Assembly: GCA_945872365.1 (NCBI GenBank)
Contig: CAMBZJ010000028.1
Span: forward strand, 1 to 39,316
Length of the DNA stretch: 39,316 nt
Reading direction: 5' to 3'
From: Klebsiella pneumoniae
GTDB lineage: Bacteria; Desulfobacterota; Binatia; UBA12015
Position numbers and translations under genes: made by a program. How positions within the stretch are numbered: the stretch's first letter is position 1; each line of letters opens with the position of its first letter. The notes below the pieces were generated by a model. The model was not told the origin of the DNA. It saw nothing but the letters and a program-made list of their open reading frames with translations, and did not search any database. Below are positions 8,069-17,354 of this stretch, piece by piece.

Positions 8069-9702
8069 CGGCGACCTCCCCCGCCTGCGATCGCGCGCAA
8101 GCCCTCCTCCGCTTCGCCCTCGGAGCCGAGCGCCCGCGCCTCCTCGAAGCTGCTTCGCGCGGAAGCCGGGTCGCCCGCCGAGAGTTGCGCCCAGCCCAGG
8201 ACATTCCACGAGCCGGCGTCGCGACGCCTCTCGACCACCGGCTTCGCAAGAGCCGTGGCCCGCTCGCCATCGCCGAGGTCGGCGAGCAGGCGGGCGAGCG
8301 TCAGGCGGACGTCGAGGTCGTCGGGATCGGCGGCGTGCGCGCGCTCGAGCGGATCGCGGGCCGCGAGGAGTTGGCCATCGGCCGCGAGCGCGGCCCCGAG
8401 ATTATGGAGCGCACGCTGCGAGGCCGGGGCGACTTCGAGCGTCGACCGCCAAAGCGTCGTCTCGTCGCGCCAGTCGGCGACGCGGTACCAGGATCGGGCG
8501 GCGAGCAGCGCGACCACCGCGACCGCGCAGGCGCCTGCCAGCCGACGCCGGCCCGGCACGAACCGCGTGAACGCGTCGCCGACGGCGAGAGCGAGGCCCG
8601 CGACGGGCAGGTAGGCGTTGTGCTCGGCGACGACCTCGCCGTAGGGCACGAATTGCGCGACCGGTACGAGCGCGACGAGAAACCACAGCAGCCCCAGCCC
8701 CGCCACCCTGCCGGCGCGCAGCAGCACCGCGCCCAGGGCGGCGAGCCCGCCCAGCGCGAAACCCGCTGCGAGCGAGTGCGCATCGAGAGCCGAGCGCGGC
8801 AGTTCGAAGGCGCCGGCGCGGTAGTCGGCCGAGAGTTCGTCGGGGAAGGCGGCGAGCCGCAGGTAGCGGCCGAGCGTGCGCAACGTGAGTGCGGGCTGCG
8901 GGGCGAGCGGCGGCGACGCCGCCCGCTCGAGAAGAGGCGTGAAGCGCTCGCGGTACGACACGAGTCCGGCGCCGAGGGCCGCCGTCGCCGCGAGCAACGC
9001 ACTCCGGATGACACGCGGTGCCATCCCCGCGCGCGCACCGGGTGACCGCACGAACGTCATGAACCAGGCGAGCACCGGCAGGACGAGTGCGGTTTCCTTG
9101 GAGCCGAGCGAGAGAAGTGCCGCGACCAGGGCCACGGCGAGGGTCGGGGTCGCCCTCGTCGGGCGGCGGTCCGAAGCGGCGCCCGTGGCGCGGTCGCCCG
9201 TGCGATCGGCCCCGGCGAGGAACGCCCACCAGCAGCGCAACGCGAGCAAGGCGAAGAGCGCGCACAGGAGGTCGCGGCGCCCGGAGACGTAGGCGACCGC
9301 CTCCGTACCGAGCGGATGTACGGCGAACAACGAGGCCGCGACCATGGCTGCCGGATCCGAATTCAGCATCGCCCGGGCGAGGCTCCACAACAGCCACGTC
9401 GCGAGAACGTGGTAGACTAGGTTCGAAAGGTGAAAGACGCGCGGGTCCATACCACCGGCGAGCAGGTGGTCGACCTGGTAGGACAGCACCCGCACCGGCC
9501 GGTAGGCGAAGCCCGCTCGCTCCGGGCTGTGGAGGAACAAACCACCGATCCGGGCCGGCGATTCCCTCACGAGCGGATTCTCGACCACCAGTGCATGGTC
9601 GTCGAAGACGAACCCGGCGCCGACCGCGCGACCGTAGACGATGGCCACCAGGCCGGCGAGGATCGCGGCGGCCGCCATGGACCGAGTCCGCTCGCCGATC
9701 AT
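8065..9702 (-). CDS. TMTC-like multi-pass membrane protein with C-terminal TPR repeats, 545 aa
   Basis: Residues ~9-420 carry about ten hydrophobic segments. An early loop FVFDDHALVVENP and the segment HPLGTEAVAYVSGRRDLL are hallmarks of the TMTC / DUF1736 group of GT-C O-mannosyltransferase-like proteins. Residues ~421-545 contain TPR motifs (ALHNLGAALAADGQLLAARDP and others) ending in a Gly/Arg tail. TMTC proteins transfer mannose from a polyprenyl donor to proteins in eukaryotes; bacterial activity is largely unestablished. It starts 31 bases after gspD and overlaps wzm, placing a possible protein-glycosylation enzyme between secretin and exporter. The start is the first ATG past gspD; ATG 9678 is an alternative. 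Confidence 0.78.
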   Translation of the reverse strand: MIGERTRSMAAAAILAGLVAIVYGRAVGAGFVFDDHALVVENPLVRESPARIGGLFLHSPERAGFAYRPVRVLSYQVDHLLAGGMDPRVFHLSNLVYHVLATWLLWSLARAMLNSDPAAMVAASLFAVHPLGTEAVAYVSGRRDLLCALFALLALRCWWAFLAGADRTGDRATGAASDRRPTRATPTLAVALVAALLSLGSKETALVLPVLAWFMTFVRSPGARAGMAPRVIRSALLAATAALGAGLVSYRERFTPLLERAASPPLAPQPALTLRTLGRYLRLAAFPDELSADYRAGAFELPRSALDAHSLAAGFALGGLAALGAVLLRAGRVAGLGLLWFLVALVPVAQFVPYGEVVAEHNAYLPVAGLALAVGDAFTRFVPGRRRLAGACAVAVVALLAARSWYRVADWRDETTLWRSTLEVAPASQRALHNLGAALAADGQLLAARDPLERAHAADPDDLDVRLTLARLLADLGDGERATALAKPVVERRRDAGSWNVLGWAQLSAGDPASARSSFEEARALGSEGEAEEGLRAIAGGGGRR

Positions 9703-9733
9703 CGACGCGCTTTGCGGAGACCGCGATCCGATC

Positions 9734-12580
9734 TCACTCGTCGTAGGGATCCCGGTTGGGCAGGATCCCGAGCCGGGGCTTCTCCGCCGTCGTTGCGCGC
9801 GAACGCAGGCGCTTGCTGCGGTACATCTCCTCGCGAGTGGGCGCTCGCATGCCCTTCGTGTTCTCGATCTCGTCCACCACATCCCACAGCCGGTCCTTGT
9901 ACTCCTGGGTGACCTGCAGGGCCTCGGCCCGGTTGCGGATGACCTTCGGCGAGAGGAGCACGATGAGTTCCACGCGCCGAGCCGTGTCGCTGTCGCTCCG
10001 GAAGAGACGCCCGATGCCGGGGATGTCCATCAGGTAGGGTACGCCGCTGCGGCCGCGCGAGGTCACCTCTTGGATGATGCCGCCGATCAGGAGCGAGTCA
10101 CCGTTCTGAACGACCGCCGTGGTCTCCGTCTCGCGCGTCGTGAAGGCCGGAGACCCGGTCGAACTCTGGAAGTTCTTGTCGACGTCGCTGACCTCCTGAC
10201 GGACCTGGAGGTTCACGAGGCCGTCGGCGTTGATCTGCGGCAGGACGTGCATGATGACGCCGGTGGACCGGTACTGCACGTTGTTGACGAGCGCGGTCTG
10301 GCCATTCGCGCCGGCGATCCCCGGGACGTTCGACTGGGAGGTCAGGATCGGGATCTCGGTGCCGATGTGGATCGAGGCCTCGCGGTTGTCGGCCGTCAGG
10401 ATGTGCGGGCTCGCGAGCACCTTGAGGCGCCCCGACTGCGCGAGCGCGTCGAGCTGGACACGGAAGCTCGACTGGTCGGTGATGATCGCAGTGAGGGCGC
10501 CGGTCGGATCGATGCTGATGACGCGCTTGAGCAGGGAGTCGTTCACGCCGGGCGGGATACCCAGGAGGTTCGAGAGACCGCTGGCGGTCCCGGTCGGTAC
10601 CGGCGTCCCGCTCGGGATCGTGCCGAGTCCGCCCGGGTTCGTGATGATGGACTGGATGCCGAACTCCATGTCCTTGTTCAGCGAGACCTCGGCGATCAGC
10701 ACCTCGATCACGACCTGGCGCGGCACGACGTCGAGCTCGCGCAGCACGCTCAGGATCTGGTTCCAGTCGCGCCGCGTCGCGAGAATCACCAGGGCGTTCG
10801 AGATCTCGTCGGCGACGATCCGGACCTCGTTCTCGAAGATCGTGTTGCCCTGTCCGCCGGCGAGCACAAAGCCGGACGAGCCGCCGCCGCCGCCGACCCC
10901 GCCGGCCACGCCGCCGAGGACGCCGGCCGGTTGCGCACCGCGGGCGCCGCGGCCGCCGCGTCCGCCGATGCCGCCACCACCGCCCATGCCGCCACCGCCG
11001 CCGAGCCCTCCGGAGCGGCCACCACCACCCATCTGCGAAGCCGAACCCATGCCACCGCCGCGGCCGCCAAAGCCACCGCCACCGCCACCGCCGGACGAAC
11101 CCCCACCCCGGCCTGCGCCGCCGCGTCCACCGCTCAAGCCGCCGCGTCCGAAGGCGGCCGCCCCGCCGGCGAAACCGGGCTGTCCGGCCACCGCGGCGCC
11201 CGACTGCCCACCACCGCCGCCACCCCCACCGCCGTAGAGTTCGTTCAGTACGACGGCGAGGTCTCCTGCCTTGGCGTTCTGGACGTTGTAGACGCGTACC
11301 GCCCGCGAGGTCTCCTCGTCCTGCGGCACGTCGAGGAGGCTCAACCAGTGTTCGACCGCGCGGAACGCGTTGTCGTTGAATGCGAGCACGGCGATCGAGT
11401 TGAGCCGTGGCAGCGGGATCGCATAGACGCCGCGCTCGGCGGCGGCCTCCCCGGTGATGCCGTAGGTATCTAGCACCGAGAGCAGTTCCTGTCCGAGCGT
11501 TTCGATGTCGGTGTTCTTCACCTTGAAGATGCGGGCCTTCAACTCACGGAAGCTGTCGCGGTCGAGCAACTCGACCATTTCCTTGAGCCGCTCCACGTTC
11601 CCGGCAGTATCCGACAGGATCAACAGGTTCGCACGCGGATAGGGGATGACGTCGCCGCCCGGCGTGATGAAGGGCTGGATGAGCGTCGCCATTTCCTGCG
11701 CCGCGAGGTTCTTCACGCCGATCAACTCGACGACGAAGAGATCCTGCGCGGACATCGCGCCGAGCTTGCCGCGATCGACCCCGACACGGGTCTTCGCCTC
11801 GGCGATCGGCATGATGTTGTAGATCTGTCCGACCTTGACCGCCGCGATGCCGACCGAACGGAGGATCTGGTTGAAGATCGGGAACAAGTCGCGGCGCGGG
11901 ATCTTGCCGGTCGTGCGGATGGTGACCTGGCCTTCGACGCGCGGGTCGATTTCGTAGGAGATGCCGAGCGCGCCGGCGAGGCTGGCGACGACTTCGCGGA
12001 TGTCGGCGTTCTCGAAACTGAGCACGATCGCGTCCTGGTCCCCCTCAAAGGAGGCGGGACGCTCCGGCTTGATCGGCGTGGCGCGTGGCGCGGGGGCCGC
12101 GGCCTCTTCTTCTTCGGGTGGCGGCAGAGCGGCGCCTCGCACGGGCTGCCCGGCCAGGCCGCCGGGGGCGGCCACCGGCATGCGGCCCGAGGGGATGCCG
12201 GCGCTGCGCGAGGGCGGCTGCACGGCCACCTCGGGCGGCACGGTGCCGGGCTGCGCCGCGGGCGGCGGCGCCTGCCCCGGCCGTCCGGGAGGCGGCACCT
12301 GCACGACGGGCGGCGCGGGCGCCACCTGCTGCCCCGGTTGCGCGGGAGGCGGCACCGGAACGGCCGCTGGTGCCGCCGGCAACGGAGTCGGCTGCGGATT
12401 CGCGGGCGCCGCACCCGCCGGTTCGGAGGGCAGACCCTGCGGCAGGTTCGGCGGCGCCTGGGCCGCGGCGATCGCCGCGACGGCGAGGAGACCCGAGAGA
12501 GCCGCCAGAAACATGCGACCACCCGCCCGGCCGGGCCGGATGCCCGTCGCTGTCTCCCCGTCCGGTTTTCTCGAAGCCAT
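9734..12580 (-). CDS. gspD: Type II secretion secretin GspD with large Gly-rich insertion, 948 aa
   Basis: After a signal peptide (FLAALSGLLAVAAIAAAQA, residues ~23-41) comes a Pro-rich linker to ~150. N0 follows (ENADIREVVASLAGALGISYEID), then N1 and N2 repeats, and an N3 region split by an almost pure Gly/Ser/Arg stretch at ~448-571. The secretin barrel domain (~585-900) includes VPYLMDIPGIGRLF. It ends in a polar tail for pilotin or outer-membrane targeting. GspD forms the outer-membrane channel through which folded proteins leave. ATG 12580 is chosen, with AGAGGA upstream; the frame opens earlier, with a GTG at 12670 overlapping the gspC stop. Secretins are usually 650-750 aa, so the linker and insertion account for the extra length. 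gspC lies just upstream. Confidence 0.95.
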   Translation of the reverse strand: MASRKPDGETATGIRPGRAGGRMFLAALSGLLAVAAIAAAQAPPNLPQGLPSEPAGAAPANPQPTPLPAAPAAVPVPPPAQPGQQVAPAPPVVQVPPPGRPGQAPPPAAQPGTVPPEVAVQPPSRSAGIPSGRMPVAAPGGLAGQPVRGAALPPPEEEEAAAPAPRATPIKPERPASFEGDQDAIVLSFENADIREVVASLAGALGISYEIDPRVEGQVTIRTTGKIPRRDLFPIFNQILRSVGIAAVKVGQIYNIMPIAEAKTRVGVDRGKLGAMSAQDLFVVELIGVKNLAAQEMATLIQPFITPGGDVIPYPRANLLILSDTAGNVERLKEMVELLDRDSFRELKARIFKVKNTDIETLGQELLSVLDTYGITGEAAAERGVYAIPLPRLNSIAVLAFNDNAFRAVEHWLSLLDVPQDEETSRAVRVYNVQNAKAGDLAVVLNELYGGGGGGGGGQSGAAVAGQPGFAGGAAAFGRGGLSGGRGGAGRGGGSSGGGGGGGFGGRGGGMGSASQMGGGGRSGGLGGGGGMGGGGGIGGRGGRGARGAQPAGVLGGVAGGVGGGGGSSGFVLAGGQGNTIFENEVRIVADEISNALVILATRRDWNQILSVLRELDVVPRQVVIEVLIAEVSLNKDMEFGIQSIITNPGGLGTIPSGTPVPTGTASGLSNLLGIPPGVNDSLLKRVISIDPTGALTAIITDQSSFRVQLDALAQSGRLKVLASPHILTADNREASIHIGTEIPILTSQSNVPGIAGANGQTALVNNVQYRSTGVIMHVLPQINADGLVNLQVRQEVSDVDKNFQSSTGSPAFTTRETETTAVVQNGDSLLIGGIIQEVTSRGRSGVPYLMDIPGIGRLFRSDSDTARRVELIVLLSPKVIRNRAEALQVTQEYKDRLWDVVDEIENTKGMRAPTREEMYRSKRLRSRATTAEKPRLGILPNRDPYDE

Positions 12581-12666
12581 CCCGCTGTTCCTCTCCGGCG
12601 CCCGCCCCCTGTAACGGAGATCGCCCGGCCGGGAAACCTCGCGTCGAGCGCGACGACCGCGGTGCA

Positions 12667-13383
12667 TCACTGGTGGGCCGCCTCGGCCCGCAGGCGCCGC
12701 AGGCGTTCGCGGGCGCTCTCGGCACGGGCACGCGCGTCGCCCGCCGGATCGCCTGTCGCAGCCGGCGAACCGGCCACCGGAGGCGGCGACGTGCCGGGCG
12801 GCACCGAGGCCACGGCGGCTCCCGGGACCGGCTTCGGAGCTGGCTGGGGCTTCCCACCCGGGCCGAATGCCGGACCCTTCTTGCCTTTTCCAACCTCGAG
12901 TTCGAGCACCGTTTCCTCGCCTCCGGGACCGACCAGCGCGACGCGTTCCGACTCGATCCGCGCCACCCGGTAACCCATGAGGTCCTCGCCGATCCGCATC
13001 CGGAGGTGCTTGTTGCCCTGGGCCGAGTCCACGAGTAGCGCTTCGCGCTGCCTTCCGACGACGACCACCCCCGCCAACTTCAACGTCGGTGGCGGTGGAG
13101 CGGGCGTCGGGATGGGCGGCGGCGCCTCGGCGACCTGCGGCTGGCCCTCCTTGCGCGACTGGTCGAAGAGATCGTGTTCGGCGATCGAGGAAATGACCTG
13201 GTTCGCAGGCGGCCGTCGCGGCGGCGGTGCGAGCATTCCCTCGCCGGGCGCCGTGCGGCCCGCGGGATCCGCGGGCGGGAGTTCGTGCTCAGGGACTCCT
13301 CGACGCCAGACGCCGACCGTCCGCGACACGGCAAGGCCGAACAGCGCGAGGAGGAGCAGATTGACGATGCTGAAGCGCTTCAC
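12667..13383 (-). CDS. gspC: T2SS inner-membrane protein GspC, 238 aa, no PDZ domain
   Basis: A short cytoplasmic start and one membrane segment (NLLLLALFGLAVSRTVGVW) precede a Pro-rich linker. The homology region at ~65-170 (SSIAEHDLFDQSR ... LKLAGVVVVG ... GEDLMGYRVARIESERVAL) contacts the GspD N0 domain. It then ends in a Pro/Ala-rich tail and an Arg-rich helix instead of the PDZ domain of enterobacterial GspC. GspC links the inner-membrane platform to the secretin. The GTG start overlaps the gspM stop (GTGA). It could also be called PilP-like, but its place between gspM and gspD supports GspC. Confidence 0.85.
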   Translation of the reverse strand: MKRFSIVNLLLLALFGLAVSRTVGVWRRGVPEHELPPADPAGRTAPGEGMLAPPPRRPPANQVISSIAEHDLFDQSRKEGQPQVAEAPPPIPTPAPPPPTLKLAGVVVVGRQREALLVDSAQGNKHLRMRIGEDLMGYRVARIESERVALVGPGGEETVLELEVGKGKKGPAFGPGGKPQPAPKPVPGAAVASVPPGTSPPPVAGSPAATGDPAGDARARAESARERLRRLRAEAAHQ

Positions 13384-14147
13384 GAAGGCGCTCCCTGGAT
13401 GGCGCCGGTGCCGAGTGGATCGCGTGGGACGTCGCGCGGCTCTCCTCCGGGTGGCACGCCGGCCCCCGTGGACTGCGCCTGTGCTGGCGCCGCCCCGCCC
13501 GGCTTGGCCGCCGGCTTGGCGGCTGCGGCCGCGGCGGCGAGGTTCGACTCTTCGGCGCTGCCCTGGACGATGCCCGACACTTCGAGGGTCGCCGATACGC
13601 TGCGCCCGGAGTTGCCGACCCTCACCCCGCCGCGCCGATTCAACTCGATGAACGGGATGCTCACCCGCAGTTGGCCGAACTCCAGGTCGGTGAGGAACTC
13701 CGCGAGGTGGCGCAGTTCAGCCGACGCGGTGATCCGCAGCGACACCTTGCGAAACGAACCCACCGCCTCGTCCTTCATGACCTGGGTCGTCTGCAGGCTC
13801 ACGCTGCGCTGGCCCGCGATCGCCGAGACCCGCTCCTGGAGGGTCGCCGCCGCGAGCGTCGGCGTCTCGCCGGGTACGAGTTGGCGGACGGTCTCTCGGT
13901 AGCGCTGCTGGAGACCCTGGAGATTTCCCGCCAGTTCCGGTGCGCGCTCGACCGTGCGCCGGGCGTTGGCCAGCCGCTCGGCGCTCAACTGGATGTCTTC
14001 CTTGATGCCGCGTCGGTAGGCCACGAGCCAGGTGATCGAGTAGCGGGCCAGCACCGCGGCGAACACCAACCCGAGCAGCGCATACAGTCGCTGCTGGCGG
14101 TTCAGGCCGCCCACCCGGGCGAGCAGGTTGGAGAGGAAGTCCCTCAT
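13380..14147 (-). CDS. gspM: T2SS platform protein GspM, 255 aa
   Basis: A short cytoplasmic N terminus and one membrane segment (RLYALLGLVFAAVLARYSITW, ~20-40) precede a coiled-coil-like stretch (~50-90) and a ferredoxin-like domain (~95-205). The last ~50 residues are Ala/Pro/Gly-rich and of low complexity. GspM partners GspL in the inner-membrane platform. ATGA overlap with gspL and GTGA overlap with gspC. The assignment rests on position and fold pattern; GspM sequences are weakly conserved. Confidence 0.85.
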   Translation of the reverse strand: MRDFLSNLLARVGGLNRQQRLYALLGLVFAAVLARYSITWLVAYRRGIKEDIQLSAERLANARRTVERAPELAGNLQGLQQRYRETVRQLVPGETPTLAAATLQERVSAIAGQRSVSLQTTQVMKDEAVGSFRKVSLRITASAELRHLAEFLTDLEFGQLRVSIPFIELNRRGGVRVGNSGRSVSATLEVSGIVQGSAEESNLAAAAAAAKPAAKPGGAAPAQAQSTGAGVPPGGEPRDVPRDPLGTGAIQGAPS

Positions 14148-15595
14148 TCCTCGATCTCGGCGTTGAGCGAGAAGCGCTCCTGGTTGTTCTGCACCTTGGT
14201 GACCGGCGAGGTGAATTGCGCATTGCGGAAGTGCTTCGACTTCTCGAGCAAGGGGACCAGGTCGGAGGCGGAGCGCGCGAAGCCCTCCAGCTCGACCCGG
14301 TCGTTGCGCAGCCGGAACGTCGAGAGGTAGGCGTCCTCGGGGATCACCTCGGTGAGTTCGCGCAGCAGCACCGAGACCTTGCGCTGGTCGCCCTGCACCA
14401 GGATCTTCAGGCGGTCGCGCGTCACCTTGGACTCGTCCTCGTCGCGGTGCACCTGGCGCACCTGCGGCTCGACCGCCGCAAGCTGGTCGTGGAGGGCCGC
14501 GAGGTTGCGATGGTCCTTGAACATCGCCGTTCCGAGCCAGCCGAGCGTAGCCAGCACGAGGAGGCTCGACAGCAGAAACGTAAGGACGGGCGCCCCCTCG
14601 TCCCCGGTCCGTCGCTCCTCGGGCGGCAGCAGGTTCAGGCCGGCACGATCCTCGCGCACCGCGCCGAGCGCCGTCCCGATCGCGGGTGCCAGCGTCGGGT
14701 CGGGGGCGTCGTAGAAGCCTTCGGGCGCGGAGAGCGTCCCCTCGAGGCGCCGCAGGAGATCCGGGCCGTGCGAGAGCATCTGCTCCGGCAGGCTGCCCGC
14801 GACTCCCCCGAGCAGCGCCGCCGCGTCGGCCCCGGCGCGCCAAGCGTAGACCTCGGGCTCGACCGAGGACACGACGCGGGTCTCTTCGGCGACCAGCCGC
14901 TCGACCGCGGCCGCGCTCCCGACCTCGGCCGGGCGCAGGAGATGGCTCGCGCGGAGCGCGTTGGCGACGACGAAGTCCATCTCGAGGACCCCGCCATCGT
15001 CGACCAGGGTCGCGACGGGCGCACCCTCGCCGCGCGTCGCGAACGAGACCAGGTCGAGGAGGGCGACCGGCGTGATCGTCACGCTGCGCGCCCGAACGCC
15101 GGCCTTCTCGAGCGCCGCCAGGTGATCGGCCACGACCTTGCGGGGCATGGCGACGAGCAGGACGTCGAGCTTGTCCCCGGCCTCTCGCACGAGAAAATCG
15201 TAGTAGAGTTCGCTGCGCGCGATCGGCAAGGCGCGATCCGCCTCGAACTCGACCACCTGGCGCAGGTCGTCGCGTGCCGCGGCCGGCAGCATGAGGCGCG
15301 CCAGCAGCGCGTTCCCGCGCGGCAGGCTGACGAAGCAGCGGTCCGCCCCGATCCCGTTCGCGGCGATGAATCCGCTCACCACGCGGACGAGCTCCTCCTG
15401 GCGCGCCTCGGCCTGGTCGGGGGGCGGAAGGGCGGCGACCGTCCAGTGCTGAAGCGACACCGTCGACAGGCGCTTCACGAGGTGGGCGATCCCGACGTGG
15501 CGCTGGCCGATCGAGATGCCGAGCCCGTCGAGGAAGTCGAGCCGGGTCACCTTGCGGAAGAGGCGGAGCGCATCGGTCGGCAGCGTCGGCGTCAC
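14144..15595 (-). CDS. gspL: T2SS platform protein GspL, 483 aa
   Basis: The cytoplasmic actin-like part (~20-330; GLGISIGQRHVGIAHLVK, EFEADRALPI, YYDFLV) would bind the ATPase GspE. A membrane segment at ~335-355 and a periplasmic ferredoxin-like part (~360-483; LLRELTEVIPEDAYLSTF, VELEGFARSASDLV) follow, as in PilM-PilN combined, the usual GspL plan. The GTG start overlaps the gspK stop (GTGA) and the stop overlaps gspM, so translation of K-L-M is coupled. The actin-like domain implies that a GspE exists somewhere, although none is encoded here. Confidence 0.9.
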   Translation of the reverse strand: MTPTLPTDALRLFRKVTRLDFLDGLGISIGQRHVGIAHLVKRLSTVSLQHWTVAALPPPDQAEARQEELVRVVSGFIAANGIGADRCFVSLPRGNALLARLMLPAAARDDLRQVVEFEADRALPIARSELYYDFLVREAGDKLDVLLVAMPRKVVADHLAALEKAGVRARSVTITPVALLDLVSFATRGEGAPVATLVDDGGVLEMDFVVANALRASHLLRPAEVGSAAAVERLVAEETRVVSSVEPEVYAWRAGADAAALLGGVAGSLPEQMLSHGPDLLRRLEGTLSAPEGFYDAPDPTLAPAIGTALGAVREDRAGLNLLPPEERRTGDEGAPVLTFLLSSLLVLATLGWLGTAMFKDHRNLAALHDQLAAVEPQVRQVHRDEDESKVTRDRLKILVQGDQRKVSVLLRELTEVIPEDAYLSTFRLRNDRVELEGFARSASDLVPLLEKSKHFRNAQFTSPVTKVQNNQERFSLNAEIEE

Positions 15596-16611
15596 GAGAT
15601 CTCCGCCGGCGCCATCTGGTCCATCCAGCGCTGCACGTAGACTCCCTCGCTCGATTCGCCGAGGTCGATGACCGCGCCGATGTGGGACGAGATCTTCGAC
15701 GAGGGCAGCTTCGCCTGCACCTCGACCGAGAGCAGCGTGGGGGCGAGCTCGGCCGTGAGCTTTTCGGCGACCCGCGGATCGGGCACCTTCGACTTGAGCA
15801 GGCCGAGGAGATCGCCCGCCTGGCCGTTCTCGCGGGTGTCGAGGAGCTGCGCGAGTTCCTCCTTGTCGAGTCCGAAGAAGGCGCGCAGCACCTCGGGGGT
15901 CAGGTACTGCACGTTGAGCTTCTCGCCGGGAGGGTGGAAGACGGTGAAGATGTCGTGCATCCCGATCGGGAAGTCGTCGGTTCCGCCGTAGAAGAGATCC
16001 GGCGTCACTCCCTTCACCATGAGGAGTTCCTCGACCGAGTCGAACGGCGCGTTCTTGGCGACATAGGGCCGCGGGAGCGAGGAGTAGTACTCGTTCTCCG
16101 CCCCGTTCAGGCGCTTCTCCTCGTCCTTGTCGCGCCAGTCGAGGATGCTGTCCGCGATCTCGGACGCCTTGTCGGGAGCCAGCCCGAGATTGTTCAGGAC
16201 GTGAATGAGCACCGTCTGGTCCACCCAGTTGATCGCGACCTTGCCGCCCTCGTCCACCACCCGGACCGAGACCGGGGCGCCCCACAAGTCGACGTCATGC
16301 CAGACCCCGTCGGTGGCCACCAGCGCCGGCTTCTTCTCCCCGTCATCCATGCCCTTGGCAGCCAGGGCGGCGGGGTCCTGTCCGAGCGCCTCTTCCCGGT
16401 GCGCCAGGAGGAGCCTGTAGAAGGTGAGGTTCGCCGCCGCAGAGGCAAGGTAGTAGCTCTGGGTCTCGTCCGCAAAGTTGGCCGTCGCGACCGCGTCCTG
16501 CCGCATCTCCTGGGAGAACTCGGCGCCGAGCGCGAACAGCGTGATGAACAGCCACAGGACGATCACCAGTGCGAACCCGCGCCGGTCGCCGATCGGCGAG
16601 GGGCGCGTCAC
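15592..16611 (-). CDS. gspK: T2SS minor pseudopilin GspK, 339 aa
   Basis: A prepilin-like leader (RRG|FALVIVLWLF) is followed by a hydrophobic helix and the large GspK globular insertion (~60-300). This contains NWVDQTVLIHVLNNLGL, ADSILDWRDKDEE and FDSVEELLMVKGVTPDLFYG, matching the GspK fold with its Ca-binding acidic loops. Unlike most pseudopilins, GspK lacks Glu at +5, and here +5 is Val, as expected. It caps the pseudopilus tip with GspI and GspJ. The GTG start overlaps the gspJ stop. Confidence 0.92.
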   Translation of the reverse strand: MTRPSPIGDRRGFALVIVLWLFITLFALGAEFSQEMRQDAVATANFADETQSYYLASAAANLTFYRLLLAHREEALGQDPAALAAKGMDDGEKKPALVATDGVWHDVDLWGAPVSVRVVDEGGKVAINWVDQTVLIHVLNNLGLAPDKASEIADSILDWRDKDEEKRLNGAENEYYSSLPRPYVAKNAPFDSVEELLMVKGVTPDLFYGGTDDFPIGMHDIFTVFHPPGEKLNVQYLTPEVLRAFFGLDKEELAQLLDTRENGQAGDLLGLLKSKVPDPRVAEKLTAELAPTLLSVEVQAKLPSSKISSHIGAVIDLGESSEGVYVQRWMDQMAPAEIS

Positions 16612-17354
16612 GGTTCGCCCTCGTCCCCGCCGTCGTCCGTGCCGCCGTCCTTGCCGCTGCCGTCGCCCCCGACCGCGCCCTGCTGCTGCACGGCGACCTC
16701 CGGGTCGTAGGCACCGAGCCCGTAGGCGACCGGCATGAGCGGGATCTCCTGCACCCAGTAGGTCCGGCCCTCGTTCACGCCTCCCAGCGAGATTCGCACC
16801 GCCGCGGGCAAGCCCTGCTCCTCGAGGGCATCCCACGCGTCGCGCCACTCGCTCTCGTCGCCATCGAGCCGCAGGTACTCGAAGCGGGCCGAGGAGAGCC
16901 CGTCGAGCAGGACGGTCTGCGAGGTGGGATCGGGCGCGCCGCCGCTCACCGAGTCCGCGGTGAAGATGAGTCGCTCGCCCATCGACAGCGAGCGACCATC
17001 GGTCCAGTAGGTGACCCAGCCCAGTCCCTCGCCACCTCGGTGCTGCGGGGAGGCGGTGATGAAGCTGAAGGAGCCGGCGTCGCCCCAGAAATAGGGGAAC
17101 ACCTCGTCGTTCTCGCCGTGTGCGGGATAGTTCACCGCCGAGCGTACCTGCTTCGAGATGATCGAGGTGGCGGCGCGGAAACGCGCCGAGCGCGCAGCGA
17201 AGTCCTCGCCGCGCGGAACCGCTGCGAGCGCGGTGGTAAAGACGCTGTAGGCCATCGCCATCATCACGCCGAGGAGACTCAGCGAGATCATGAGTTCGAG
17301 CAGGGTGAAGCCGGCCTCGCCGCCCCGCCCCGCGAAGGCCGGATGCTCAGCCAT
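16608..17354 (-). CDS. gspJ: T2SS minor pseudopilin GspJ, 248 aa
   Basis: The prepilin peptidase site GEAG|FTLLEL with Glu+5 and helix MISLSLLGVMMAMAYSVF is followed by a beta domain containing RSAVNYPA, FSFITASPQHRG and a pseudopilin-tip fold. The last ~25 residues are Gly/Asp-rich, likely flexible or metal-binding. It overlaps gspI by 8 bases and gspK by 4. It sits at the tip of the pseudopilus with I and K. Confidence 0.92.
   Translation of the reverse strand: MAEHPAFAGRGGEAGFTLLELMISLSLLGVMMAMAYSVFTTALAAVPRGEDFAARSARFRAATSIISKQVRSAVNYPAHGENDEVFPYFWGDAGSFSFITASPQHRGGEGLGWVTYWTDGRSLSMGERLIFTADSVSGGAPDPTSQTVLLDGLSSARFEYLRLDGDESEWRDAWDALEEQGLPAAVRISLGGVNEGRTYWVQEIPLMPVAYGLGAYDPEVAVQQQGAVGGDGSGKDGGTDDGGDEGEP

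Noticed and set aside
10230-11237. Plus-strand open frame of 335 residues, very Pro-rich
   Set aside because: It is the antisense of the Gly-rich tract of gspD; glycine codons read backwards give proline. No ribosome-binding site or domain.
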